Source: Nonlabens dokdonensis DSW-6
GTDB taxonomy: Bacteria; Bacteroidota; Bacteroidia; Flavobacteriales; Flavobacteriaceae
DNA: 64,000 nucleotides
Direction: 5' to 3'
Assembly (NCBI RefSeq): GCF_000332115.1
Contig: NC_020156.1
Coordinates: forward strand, 3,411,501 to 3,475,500
Shown here: in pieces, positions 7,299 through 15,797 of the stretch
Layout of the letters: the number at the start of each line of letters is the position of its first letter
How positions within the stretch are numbered: the first letter of the stretch is position 1
The notes under the pieces: model-generated
What the model saw: only the letters and a program-made list of their open reading frames with translations
Databases searched by the model: none
Told to the model about the DNA's origin: nothing
Program-made: the position numbers and the translations under genes

Positions 7299-8798
7299 AT
7301 GAGTTATTCTAAACCAAAATTTAAAGAAAAATACTCCAATTTTATCAATGGTAAATTTGTAGAGCCTGCAAACGGTGAGTACTTTGAAAACACTTCTCCT
7401 ATTGACAATAGCTTAATTGCTAAATATCCACGATCGCAAAAAGAGGATGTTGAAATGGCTTTAGATGCTGCAAACGCAGCCAAAGAGAGCTGGGGAAATA
7501 CATCGGCTACAGAAAGAGCTAGTCTATTAAACAAAGTGGCAGATATTATTGAGGAAAACCTAGAAGAGTTTGCCCTTGTGGAAACTTGTGATAATGGTAA
7601 GCCTATAAGAGAGACCTTAAATGCAGACATTCCTCTGGCTGTAGACCACTGGCGTTATTTTGCAGCATGTATCAGATCTGAAGAAGGAAGTGCTACAGAG
7701 CTTGATCAACATACGCTATCAATGAATATAAAAGAGCCTCTAGGCGTTATAGGTCAAATCATTCCATGGAATTTCCCGTTACTCATGTTGTCTTGGAAAT
7801 TACCTCCAGCTCTTGTCACAGGTAATTGTGTTGTATTGAAACCTGCAGAACAAACACCATCGTCTGCAACATTATTGATGGAAAAAATTGCAGATGTATT
7901 TCCTCCTGGCGTTGTAAATATTGTACACGGCTTCGGACCAGAAGCAGGAAAACCTTTAGCCTCTAGTTCAAAGGTCGATAAAGTAGCTTTTACTGGAGAG
8001 ACAACCACAGGTCAGCTTATCATGCAATATGCATCAAAAAACCTGAACCCTGTAACTATGGAATTAGGTGGTAAATCTCCTAATGTTTTCTTCAATTCAG
8101 TAATGGATGCTGATGATGAATATTTAGATAAAGCTATTGAAGGTGCAGTGCTTTTTGCTTTTAATCAAGGTGAAGTATGTACTTGTCCGTCAAGAATTTT
8201 AGTTCAAGAAGATATTTACGATGCATTTATGGAGCGAGTGATTGAACGCACAAATGCGATCATACAAGATAATCCATATGATGTGAATACCATGGTGGGT
8301 GCTCAGGCTTCTAATGACCAATATGAAAAGATTCAATCGTATTTTAAAATTGGGAAAGAAGAAGGTGCCAAAGTATTAACAGGTGGAGCAGCAAAAAAAC
8401 TTGACGGTGATTTAGCCAATGGTTTTTACATTCAACCTACTATTTTAGAAGGACATAATAAAATGAGAGTATTCCAGGAAGAAATCTTTGGTCCTGTAGC
8501 TTGTGTAACTAAATTCAAAGACGAGGCTGAGGCTATTGAAATTGCTAATGATACACTTTATGGTCTTGGTGCTGGAGTCTGGACACGAGATGCACATCAA
8601 CTTTATCAAATTCCAAGAGCTATAAAAGCAGGTCGCGTTTGGGTAAATTGTTATCATGCTTATCCGGCTCATGCTCCATTTGGAGGATACAAGAAGTCCG
8701 GATTTGGTAGAGAAAATCACGTTATGATGCTTAATTATTACCGTCAGACTAAAAACATGTTAATCTCTTATGACAAGAACAAACTAGGTTTCTTTTAG
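7299..8798 (+). CDS. NAD-dependent aldehyde dehydrogenase
   Basis: This 499-residue enzyme has the full aldehyde dehydrogenase layout. It contains the cofactor-binding [14 protein letters not shown], the general-base glutamate in [11 protein letters not shown] (about residue 254) and the catalytic cysteine in [11 protein letters not shown] (about 294). It belongs to the acetaldehyde/broad aldehyde group (AldB/ExaC-like), oxidising aldehydes to acids in the cytoplasm. An AraC regulator lies divergently upstream and a DUF779 gene follows, an arrangement repeatedly seen with this class. A terminator-like hairpin sits between this gene and DUF779. Confidence 0.92.
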   Translation: MSYSKPKFKEKYSNFINGKFVEPANGEYFENTSPIDNSLIAKYPRSQKEDVEMALDAANAAKESWGNTSATERASLLNKVADIIEENLEEFALVETCDNGKPIRETLNADIPLAVDHWRYFAACIRSEEGSATELDQHTLSMNIKEPLGVIGQIIPWNFPLLMLSWKLPPALVTGNCVVLKPAEQTPSSATLLMEKIADVFPPGVVNIVHGFGPEAGKPLASSSKVDKVAFTGETTTGQLIMQYASKNLNPVTMELGGKSPNVFFNSVMDADDEYLDKAIEGAVLFAFNQGEVCTCPSRILVQEDIYDAFMERVIERTNAIIQDNPYDVNTMVGAQASNDQYEKIQSYFKIGKEEGAKVLTGGAAKKLDGDLANGFYIQPTILEGHNKMRVFQEEIFGPVACVTKFKDEAEAIEIANDTLYGLGAGVWTRDAHQLYQIPRAIKAGRVWVNCYHAYPAHAPFGGYKKSGFGRENHVMMLNYYRQTKNMLISYDKNKLGFF

Positions 8799-8817
8799 AA
8801 GAATTAAACACTAACAT

Positions 8818-8852
8818 AAAGGCTGAATTTTAAAATAGTTCAGCCTTTTTTA
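8818..8852 (+). terminator. Intrinsic terminator after the aldehyde dehydrogenase
   Basis: AAAGGCTGAA and TTCAGCCTTT form a perfect 10-bp stem around an 11-base loop, and the right arm runs into a T tract. It lies 20 bases after the dehydrogenase stop and 12 bases before the DUF779 start, so DUF779 may be attenuated or have its own start. Confidence 0.8.
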
Positions 8853-8864
8853 TATCTTTAGATT

Positions 8865-9218
8865 ATGGATAGAATAGCAATTACGGATAAAGCATCAGAG
8901 GTATTAGAGCAACTAAAATCAAAGCATGGAGAATTAATTTTTCATCAAAGCGGAGGTTGTTGCGATGGTTCGTCACCCATGTTGTTTGAAAAAGAAGACA
9001 TGTATTTAGATGAAAGTGATATACTCTTAGGCAAACTAAATGGGGTGAGTTTTTACATGAATCAAGATCAGTTTGAATATTGGAAACATACACATCTTAC
9101 AGTGGATATTACAAAAGGTCGTGGTGCTAGTTTTTCATTAGAAATTCCATTAGGGCTTCGTTTTTTAATTCATTCTCGACTGTTATCAGAGCAGGAAAAT
9201 GCCGAATTGAACAAATAA
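8865..9218 (+). CDS. DUF779 family protein
   Basis: This 117-residue protein matches DUF779. The marks are HQSGGCCDGSSPMLF, with its cysteine pair, and the C-terminal GRGASFSLEIPLGLRFLIHS. The family's biochemistry is unknown. It is genetically tied to the adjacent class of aldehyde dehydrogenase and an AraC regulator, as here. The paired cysteines could bind a metal or react with aldehyde (inference). The start is the first ATG after the upstream terminator. Confidence 0.85.
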   Translation: MDRIAITDKASEVLEQLKSKHGELIFHQSGGCCDGSSPMLFEKEDMYLDESDILLGKLNGVSFYMNQDQFEYWKHTHLTVDITKGRGASFSLEIPLGLRFLIHSRLLSEQENAELNK

Positions 9219-9244
9219 TAAAACATATTAGTACCTTCCTCTAA

Positions 9245-9859
9245 ATGAACCTTCAACCTTTAAGAATAGAAGCCGGCTGGCATGTGACTTATAATCAATT
9301 CTATGAAGTAGATCCTGTTATAGGTTTTGAGTCTTATTTTGAAGGGTCGAGCTTATTAATGCTGCAAAACGATTTACGACTTCAATTAATTGACGTGCAA
9401 TGGAGACCTGAAAAAGATCTAAATGGTCAGTTTGAACTACAAGTTTTAAACTTTGTAGAGCATTTTAATCCTAAAACAAACAGCTTTGATATCGATCCCA
9501 ATTGGGAAGAACCTTTTTTTGCTTTCACTACTACATCTAGACTAACGCTCGTAGATAAACTAGAGGATTTGATGAAAACCTTACCTATTTTTAAAGATCC
9601 TAGAATGATTCTCACCAGAGGTGTATTAGATCCTGTTTCAGAGTCCTATCGTTTGAGACTAAAAGAAAACGGAATCTCTACAGAGCTCATCAACGATATT
9701 TTAGAAAATGGAAAGGCAAATATTCAAAACCATGTTTTGGATCATAAAGAGATGACCAGAGATTTGTTATTAAGATTTACTAAAGATGGAATCAACAAAA
9801 AAGTGAAAAATAAAGCAAAGCAAAAATTGACTAGTAAGTCGTTTCAGTCGTCTTCATAG
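9245..9859 (+). CDS. Conserved hypothetical protein
   Basis: This 204-residue cytoplasmic protein follows DUF779 by 26 bases on the same strand. The N-terminal 110 residues are strand-rich and read like a compact beta domain (IEAGWHVTYNQFYEVDP at residues 8-24). The C-terminal 90 residues are helical and lysine-rich. I do not recognise a family. The close spacing suggests co-transcription with DUF779. The ORF ends just before an intergenic palindrome. Confidence 0.65.
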   Translation: MNLQPLRIEAGWHVTYNQFYEVDPVIGFESYFEGSSLLMLQNDLRLQLIDVQWRPEKDLNGQFELQVLNFVEHFNPKTNSFDIDPNWEEPFFAFTTTSRLTLVDKLEDLMKTLPIFKDPRMILTRGVLDPVSESYRLRLKENGISTELINDILENGKANIQNHVLDHKEMTRDLLLRFTKDGINKKVKNKAKQKLTSKSFQSSS

Positions 9860-9922
9860 TTACTAGAACAGTTTTTTGCGTATTCATATATGTTACCTAC
9901 CTCCTATTTCTTTAGGCATTCC

Positions 9923-9936
9923 GCTTTCGCGAAAGC
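9923..9936. repeat. GCTTTCGCGAAAGC palindrome, copy 1 (intergenic)
   Basis: A perfect 14-bp core extended to a perfect 22-bp inverted repeat (9919-9940). It has no T tract, so it is not a simple terminator. The rest of the gap at 9860-10092 shows no gene I can support. Confidence 0.95.
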
Positions 9937-10092
9937 GGAACAAAAAAAGCTATTTTTATCGTTTTAGGGTTTATGATAAACATCCTAAGCAGCGCTATTC
10001 ATCCAAACTTATTTACTACTACCTTTGCGCTATAATAGCTTGTGTAATGGAGTTGATACACTCCTTACAGCCACAAATTAGATCTGATTCAA

Positions 10093-11550
10093 TTGAGTAC
10101 TGATTCTGTAAATACAAACTGGTGCGCCTGTCCCAACTGCAAAGGACAAGGCAAAACCAGTCAGCGTATTCGTAAAAAAGTAAAGCTCCAATACCAAAGA
10201 GATCTAGAGAACTATGAAAAAAATGGTGGTGAAAAACCTGAACCTCCCAAAGGACATCAAGTTACTTGTAAGATTTGTAAAGGTTCTGGGTTAGAAGTTT
10301 GTGAAAAACCATTGTTGCCAGATGATGATAACTATCCACATGTAGCAATTATAGGCGGTGGCATAGGTGGAATGGCGCTTGCAGTAGCTTGTTTACATCG
10401 TGGTATTCCTTTTACTGTTTATGAAAGAGATCAAAGCTTTGATCAACGGTCGCAAGGTTATGGACTTACTTTACAGCAAGCGAGTAATGCGATGAGAGAT
10501 TTTGGATTAGCTTCATTAATTGATGGAATTGTATCTACAAAACACGTGGTACATCGCACTGATGGAACCATCGTAGGCGAATGGGGAAAAAGAAAATGGC
10601 TGTCTGAAAATCCTACTTCACCATCAAAAAGAACTAATGTGCATATCGCAAGGCAATCATTGAGACTTGCTTTAATGCAACAACTTCAAGACAATAACCA
10701 AATTAGCTGGAATCATAAATTGGTAGCTATAAACAAAAGCGCTAACAACGCTACTCAATTGGAATTTGAAGTAGATGGCAAATTAAAAACCACTCAAGCA
10801 AATCTAGTTGTAGGTGCTGATGGTATAAGAAGTGCCGTTCGTAATTTGACCATAGGCGAGGCTGCTGCGCCATTGAGGTATTTAGATTGTATCGTCATTT
10901 TAGGGATTTGTATGTTAGCAAACTTAAAAGATGTACAACATGATTTATTAGATGGTGCGACTGTATTTCAAACTGCAAACGGCCATGAACGCATTTATAT
11001 GATGCCTTATGATGAGACGTCTATCATGTGGCAACTTAGTTTTCCTTTATCAGAAGTTGAAGCTAAAAATTTAAGTAACAAAGGAGCAGCAGCACTCAAA
11101 GAAGAAGCTTGCCGTAGAACGATGTGGCACGCTCCTATTCCATCCATTATGTCGGCTACTCCAGCGTCTAAAGTTTCTGGATATCCTGTTTATGATCGAG
11201 CAGTTCTTGATCCTAAAGAGTTACAAGCTTTTAAAAATATCACATTAATAGGTGATGCAGCACATCCTATGAGTCCATTTAAAGGTCAAGGAGCAAATCA
11301 AGCACTTCTAGATGCGTTGTCTTTAGCTCGTGCGATTACAAAATATGCAGGACCCTATTCAGATTGGAAAAACGCTGGGTTAAGAACTACTTTACTTAAC
11401 AACTTTGAGAAGGAAATGATCAAACGCACTACTCCAAAGGTGAAAGATTCTGCTGCAGCGGCAAATTTTTTACATTCCGAAGTAGCACTTTATAAAGGTA
11501 ATGAGCCGCGAGGTCGTGTTTTAAAAAGAACAAGTTCTGATTTAGAATAA
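10093..11550 (+). CDS. FAD-dependent monooxygenase with DnaJ-type zinc-finger N-terminus
   Basis: This 485-residue protein joins two parts. Residues 10-75 carry two CxxCxGxG motifs, CPNCKGQG and CKICKGSG, as in the zinc centre of DnaJ. Residues 80-460 are a class A flavoprotein monooxygenase with the Rossmann motif IIGGGIGGMALA, the DG motif LVVGADGIRSAVRN and the GD motif LIGDAAHPMSPFKGQGANQA. The substrate is unknown. No ATG fits; the start is probably the TTG at 10093, since the frame is closed by a stop at 10054. The fusion is unusual and could tether the enzyme to unfolded or thiol-containing proteins (speculation). Confidence 0.82.
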   Translation: MSTDSVNTNWCACPNCKGQGKTSQRIRKKVKLQYQRDLENYEKNGGEKPEPPKGHQVTCKICKGSGLEVCEKPLLPDDDNYPHVAIIGGGIGGMALAVACLHRGIPFTVYERDQSFDQRSQGYGLTLQQASNAMRDFGLASLIDGIVSTKHVVHRTDGTIVGEWGKRKWLSENPTSPSKRTNVHIARQSLRLALMQQLQDNNQISWNHKLVAINKSANNATQLEFEVDGKLKTTQANLVVGADGIRSAVRNLTIGEAAAPLRYLDCIVILGICMLANLKDVQHDLLDGATVFQTANGHERIYMMPYDETSIMWQLSFPLSEVEAKNLSNKGAAALKEEACRRTMWHAPIPSIMSATPASKVSGYPVYDRAVLDPKELQAFKNITLIGDAAHPMSPFKGQGANQALLDALSLARAITKYAGPYSDWKNAGLRTTLLNNFEKEMIKRTTPKVKDSAAAANFLHSEVALYKGNEPRGRVLKRTSSDLE

Positions 11551-11605
11551 AACTCATTATTTATAAAAGTCTCATAATGTTGACCTTGAAGCTAAAAAGG
11601 GATTT

Positions 11606-11621
11606 TGGCACGCTGGTTGAT
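11606..11621 (+). promoter_or_regulatory. Sigma-54-type promoter candidate (TGGCACG-N4-TTGAT)
   Basis: TGGCACGCTGGTTGAT has the -24 element TGGCACG and a -12-like TTGA, with the GG and GA pairs 12 bases apart, the spacing sigma-54 requires. The canonical -12 GC is GA here. The predicted transcript starts near 11632, about 39 bases before the ATG at 11671. A TATAAT-like stretch follows and could serve the main sigma factor instead. Confidence 0.45.
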
Positions 11622-11670
11622 TATATAATAGCGTAGGTACAAAGAAGTACAGACACTAAAATATATAATT

Positions 11671-13014
11671 ATGAAAAAGCTATTCACCTTAACATTTGTT
11701 TTTCTTCTTGTTGGAATTGGTTTTTCAAAAGCTGAAACAAGCGAAGAAGATCGCAGATACCGTAATTATACTAATAACTTTATCTTCAATATGGAAGGTA
11801 TTGAGTTTGCAGTATTTCCAGACGGTCAGTTTGACTTCAATTACTTACAAGATAGAAATGGAGTAAGCGTATTTATCAACAATGGCAACACACAAGTTTC
11901 CTTTAATACTGGCTACGATTACAATCGTTTTGTACAATACGATACTTACGGAGCTGTAATACAAGTGGAGCAAATACCTGTTTTTTATGACCCTTACGGA
12001 CGTGTGAATCAGATAGGAAACGTAAACATATTCTATAACAATGGTTTTGTTAACCGTATAGGAAACTTGAATGTTTTCTATAGCCGTCCAGGAATTATTA
12101 ATTACCATACTGGTTTTATTAATACTTTTAATAGACACTACGTTTATCAGCCATGGCATAATTATTATGCAGTACCATTCGTGAACAGATGTATTGTTTA
12201 TAATACGCCATATAGATCGGCATATTTCCCTATTCGTTATTCATGGTCGTACCATAGAAACTTCTGGAATACGCCTACTTATTATAACGGATTCTATGCA
12301 AGAGGAAATGTAGGACGTCATTTCTACAGACCTTATGACCGAGTAAATTATAGAAGTTTTGAAAGAGGACGTAGAGACGCACGTGGTAGAGCGGTTGCTG
12401 TAAACAATAGAGTACAAAGAAATAGACAAGCAATTGCTACGGGACGTAGTCAGGTTACCAGAAACTCTACTGGAAGAAGTGCCACTACTTCAAGATCTAC
12501 AGGCCGAGCAACTGCTGCAACTAGTGGAAGATCTACCGATAGAGCAACTACAACGAGAACCACAAGATCTAGTAGAAATACAAATGCGACAGTAGGCAAT
12601 CGAGTAAATACGAATACTAGAGCAACATCTACTCGTAATAATTCTAACAGATCTAATGCAACGAGAGCTACAAGATCTAGTAGAAATACAAATGCAACTG
12701 TTGGTAATCGAGTAAATTCCAATGCAAGAGCAACATCTACTCGTAATAGTTCTAACAGATCTAATGCAACGAGAACCACAAGATCTAGTAGAAATACAAA
12801 TGCGACAGTTGGCAATCGAGTACAAACGAACACAAGAGCAACGTCCACTCGCAATAGTTCTAATAGATCTAATGCAACGAGAACTACAAGATCTAGTAGA
12901 AATACAGCTCCTGCAGCAAGTTCTAGAAACACTTCTAGAAATACCACGGCAAGAAGCACTAAAACTAGATCAAGCAGAAATACGAATGCTTCTCGTAGTT
13001 CTAGAAGAAAGTAA
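11671..13014 (+). CDS. Secreted Ser/Arg/Thr-rich tandem-repeat protein
   Basis: This 447-residue protein has a signal peptide (MKKLFTLTFVFLLVGIGFSKA). Residues 25-240 form a Tyr/Asn/Phe-rich domain with short repeats (GRVNQIGNVNIFYNNG, then VNRIGNLNVFY), probably beta-stranded. Residues 250-447 are strongly basic low-complexity sequence containing three or more copies of a 36-residue unit built on TRSSRNTNATVGNRV and RATSTRN-SNRSNAT. At DNA level the unit is exactly 108 bp, starting at 12562, 12670, 12778 and partly 12886. The basic tail could bind polyanions such as DNA or surface glycans (inference). Copy number may vary between strains. Confidence 0.75.
   Translation: MKKLFTLTFVFLLVGIGFSKAETSEEDRRYRNYTNNFIFNMEGIEFAVFPDGQFDFNYLQDRNGVSVFINNGNTQVSFNTGYDYNRFVQYDTYGAVIQVEQIPVFYDPYGRVNQIGNVNIFYNNGFVNRIGNLNVFYSRPGIINYHTGFINTFNRHYVYQPWHNYYAVPFVNRCIVYNTPYRSAYFPIRYSWSYHRNFWNTPTYYNGFYARGNVGRHFYRPYDRVNYRSFERGRRDARGRAVAVNNRVQRNRQAIATGRSQVTRNSTGRSATTSRSTGRATAATSGRSTDRATTTRTTRSSRNTNATVGNRVNTNTRATSTRNNSNRSNATRATRSSRNTNATVGNRVNSNARATSTRNSSNRSNATRTTRSSRNTNATVGNRVQTNTRATSTRNSSNRSNATRTTRSSRNTAPAASSRNTSRNTTARSTKTRSSRNTNASRSSRRK
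12562..12905 (+). repeat. 108-bp tandem repeat inside the secreted protein gene
   Basis: The marker ACAAGATCTAGTAGAAATAC recurs at 12562, 12670, 12778 and 12886 (with small changes after the first bases), giving an exact 108-bp period. There are three full units and a partial fourth. Units differ by a few substitutions, so the array is recent but not freshly made. Confidence 0.9.
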
Positions 13015-13027
13015 AAAATAGAAGTTC

Positions 13028-13059
13028 AAAAATCCGATTCTTAATGGAATCGGATTTTT
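13028..13059. terminator. Bidirectional terminator between convergent genes
   Basis: AAAAATCCGATTC and GAATCGGATTTTT form a perfect 13-bp stem around a 6-base loop, with A and T tracts on the two sides. It sits between the secreted repeat protein (+) and the flippase (-) and can stop both. Confidence 0.9.
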
Positions 13060-14511
13060 TTATGCGATATATTTATTGATAATGCTATTGATCTCTGTGG
13101 ACAATTTCATTTTGTAGGCGAGCGTGATGTAGATCAAAACAATTAAAGAAGACTTCACCGCTATATTTACTACTGGATGCCATGCAAAATCCCAGAAATA
13201 AAATACGCCTATCACTAGCAGAATTAATAATAATGCTTGCCATGTTTTAGAAGTCCATGGATGCATGTCGAGTTTTCTGTAGACGTAGTACGCTTTCGCG
13301 AAAGCGTAACCCAAATAAGCAATACAAGTTGCTATACCAGCACCGATTATTCCATAAATAGGAATGAGCCACCAGTTGAGAACAATAGCCGCAATAGTCA
13401 AAGCAAAACCCATCCATAAAGTAACTTTGTACAAGTCGCTGTTGTAGAGAATGGCATTATTGCTACCCAAAATATTTTCTGAGAATTTTGTTAGCGCAAT
13501 CAAGAAAACTACTGGCAACGCAACACGTGTTTCTGGCTGCATCATGTTGTAGAATTCATTTAGATTACAGATGATGATGACCATAAGAAAGCCAGCGATG
13601 ATACTCAAGTTTAAAGAGCTACGCTTGTAAAGTTGTTCTACGTCCTTCATCTGGTTTTTATTGAAATGACCTGCTGTTAAAGGATGCGTTATTTGCGCCA
13701 TTCCGCGTGCAGGTACTGCAATGATAGTGGCAATAAAAATGGCAATGCCGTAATAACCTATCAAATCAATAGCTACATACTGATTGAGCATAAATTTATC
13801 AAGATCAATTAAAGCGGTAGAAATAGAACCTGCCAAAATCATAAAAATACTGTACTGAAAAACTTTTCCAGCATTAGGTAACGAACTGAAATGAAACTGA
13901 GGAAAATAAGTCTTAAACGCGATAATCTTCATAAGAACCACTCTCAAACCATAGATGATCACTAAGCTATAAATAAACTGCTGCTGATCAATGATTTGAT
14001 ATGCTAGTAGTAACAAGGAAACAGTCGCCGCTGCACGATAGAACACCTCTTTTAAAAAATTTCCTCCTATGGTTTTCATGTGCACTTTTACCCATGCATA
14101 AAAGATTTCAAAATAAGCCTGAAAAATAGCTATTAAAGGAATACACCATAAATAGGCACCTGTAATGGAGTTTTTATCTGAGATGTAAGCTGCAATAGAA
14201 TCTTGAGAGACATAGATCAATAATAAAATAGGAACAATTATGAATAAAGGCCACAACAACATTTGAGTTAAAAAAGTGTCTCTTTCTTTTTTAGAAGAAT
14301 AACTGGAATAAAACTTAACTACGGTATTATGAATTCCAAAAGACATTAATGGAAAATATAGAAATGCCGTTGATAGTATGTAATTCCAAAGGCCATAATA
14401 CTCATCACTAAGATAAACTTGAGCAAGAATCAGTACATTCAATGCGCCTAGGATAAATCCTATTGCCGTGATGACAAGATTCCAGCCAGATTGTTTGATG
14501 ACTATTCCCAT
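13060..14511 (-). CDS. Polysaccharide flippase (Wzx/MATE-like)
   Basis: This 483-residue integral membrane protein has about 12-14 hydrophobic segments, starting with WNLVITAIGFILGALNVLIL. It fits the polysaccharide transporter (RfbX/Wzx) family, which moves lipid-linked glycans across the inner membrane. It overlaps the upstream glycosyltransferase by 10 bp, so the two are translationally coupled in one operon. A palindrome copy lies in frame and encodes AFAKA near residue 405, in the loop after a membrane segment. The start ATG is at 14511. Confidence 0.85.
   Translation of the reverse strand: MGIVIKQSGWNLVITAIGFILGALNVLILAQVYLSDEYYGLWNYILSTAFLYFPLMSFGIHNTVVKFYSSYSSKKERDTFLTQMLLWPLFIIVPILLLIYVSQDSIAAYISDKNSITGAYLWCIPLIAIFQAYFEIFYAWVKVHMKTIGGNFLKEVFYRAAATVSLLLLAYQIIDQQQFIYSLVIIYGLRVVLMKIIAFKTYFPQFHFSSLPNAGKVFQYSIFMILAGSISTALIDLDKFMLNQYVAIDLIGYYGIAIFIATIIAVPARGMAQITHPLTAGHFNKNQMKDVEQLYKRSSLNLSIIAGFLMVIIICNLNEFYNMMQPETRVALPVVFLIALTKFSENILGSNNAILYNSDLYKVTLWMGFALTIAAIVLNWWLIPIYGIIGAGIATCIAYLGYAFAKAYYVYRKLDMHPWTSKTWQALLLILLVIGVFYFWDFAWHPVVNIAVKSSLIVLIYITLAYKMKLSTEINSIINKYIA
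13292..13305. repeat. GCTTTCGCGAAAGC palindrome, copy 2 (in flippase gene)
   Basis: The 14-bp core is flanked symmetrically to 20 bp (13289-13308). It lies inside the flippase gene and is read as AFAKA without breaking the frame. Confidence 0.95.
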
Positions 14512-15797
14512 GTGTAATCTATGGTTTGAGCTAATATCTTAGTAAGATGTGACCTTCTATATCTAGATATCTGTTCATTAAAATTGGCCTTATTATCTCC
14601 TTTTTTATACAACTCATAGATACTCAAAATATGCTTTTTTAGGGCTGTTTTTTGCTGGTAATTAAAAAACTCTCCAGCATGTGTATCTGTTAGTAGTAAT
14701 TCAATATCAGCAGACTTGGGTCCTATTCCTATAATAGGTCTGCGGCTTGCAAAATATTCAAATATCTTACCTGGAATGATGGCTTTAGTTTCTTCTGTAT
14801 CAATCTCAATGAGCAATAAAGCTTGTGCGTTAAACATCAATTCAACTGCCTCATCGTGAGAAACATAACCTTTGTTATCTAGATACTTTTCTAGTTGATT
14901 TTCACTAATACTTAATAGAATATCATCGCTTAGGTTTCCAGCCAATTGTAAACTCAAATCTTCCTTAAAACTAGGAATTTCATCACATAATTCTTGTAAA
15001 CTTTCCCAAAGAAGTAGCGGATTCCGGTCTGCTAATAGAGTTCCTACGTGAGCAAGTATAAATTTACCTTTCGGCTGATTTTGAATTGTATTAGGCTGTA
15101 TATCAAAACCATTAGTGATCAATTGTATAGGCGTAGCAGTTTTAGATTTGAACTCTTTTCCGGTATGTGGGCTGGTGACTAACAACATATCTGCTTGATC
15201 GAGTACTTGCTGCTCTAACTGTAGATGTTTTTTCTGAGCGCGTTCACTTAACTTCAAATCTTTGTGATAACCTATAGTTGTCCATGGATCTCTAAAATCG
15301 GCTAGCCATTTTATAGAAGGAACCAGATATTTTAATTCCATTCCTATCAAATGAACGGAATGTGGTGGACCTGTTGTGATTAATGTTGCGTTTTTATGCG
15401 TTGCAAAGTATAGTTCGACCGCTTTTAGCACATGACGCTTCCATCCTACTCGCGCATCTGGAATAAACAAATTACCTCTTATCCAGATCAAAGTGCGCTC
15501 AAGTAAATTGGCTTTTTTATTTATTATGCCTCGTTGTAGGTTTTTAGTCCGCTTTCGCGAAAGCTTACCAGATAACCTGCTAGGTTCATTAATACTTACT
15601 TTTATTACGGAAATATTCTCTGGTATTTCTTTTACTAAACTCTCATCACGAACTGGATAATGAGGTTTTTCTGGAATTACAACGGTAACATCGTAACCAT
15701 TTTCTGGTAAATACTTTGCAAACTTCAACCATCGCTGTACGCCAGGTCCACCAGCTGGTGGCCAATAATAACTTATTATTAGAACTGGCTTTTTCAA
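14502..15797 (-). CDS. Glycosyltransferase family 4-like protein
   Basis: This 431-residue GT-B type protein begins LIISYYWPPAGGPGVQRW, the classic opening of Bacteroidota group 1/GT4 enzymes. It has a C-terminal Rossmann domain containing FILAHVGTLLADRNP and the donor-site region GKIFEYFASRRPIIGIG. It should add a sugar to a surface glycan or lipid carrier in the cytoplasm. The start is TTG at 15797, overlapping the YfhO stop codon (TTGA). A palindrome copy inside encodes LSRKR. It is coupled to the flippase downstream. Confidence 0.87.
   Translation of the reverse strand: MKKPVLIISYYWPPAGGPGVQRWLKFAKYLPENGYDVTVVIPEKPHYPVRDESLVKEIPENISVIKVSINEPSRLSGKLSRKRTKNLQRGIINKKANLLERTLIWIRGNLFIPDARVGWKRHVLKAVELYFATHKNATLITTGPPHSVHLIGMELKYLVPSIKWLADFRDPWTTIGYHKDLKLSERAQKKHLQLEQQVLDQADMLLVTSPHTGKEFKSKTATPIQLITNGFDIQPNTIQNQPKGKFILAHVGTLLADRNPLLLWESLQELCDEIPSFKEDLSLQLAGNLSDDILLSISENQLEKYLDNKGYVSHDEAVELMFNAQALLLIEIDTEETKAIIPGKIFEYFASRRPIIGIGPKSADIELLLTDTHAGEFFNYQQKTALKKHILSIYELYKKGDNKANFNEQISRYRRSHLTKILAQTIDYTWE
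15551..15564. repeat. GCTTTCGCGAAAGC palindrome, copy 3 (in glycosyltransferase gene)
   Basis: The exact core is read in the minus-strand frame as LSRK, in a basic linker near residue 80 of the glycosyltransferase. Confidence 0.95.

Noticed and set aside
9919..9940. Reading the GCTTTCGCGAAAGC palindromes as transcription terminators
   Set aside because: Most lack a following T tract, several lie within genes, and real terminators with T tracts are found separately nearby.
9876..10103. Open frame of 75 codons before the monooxygenase
   Set aside because: It runs through the palindrome (read as LSRKR), has no leader or family resemblance, and overlaps the start of a real gene.
12450..12959. 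A 169-codon open frame on the minus strand opposite the tandem repeat
   Set aside because: It is the antisense image of the 108-bp repeat, gives a monotonous Leu/Val/Asp pattern, and the plus-strand gene has a signal peptide and start context.
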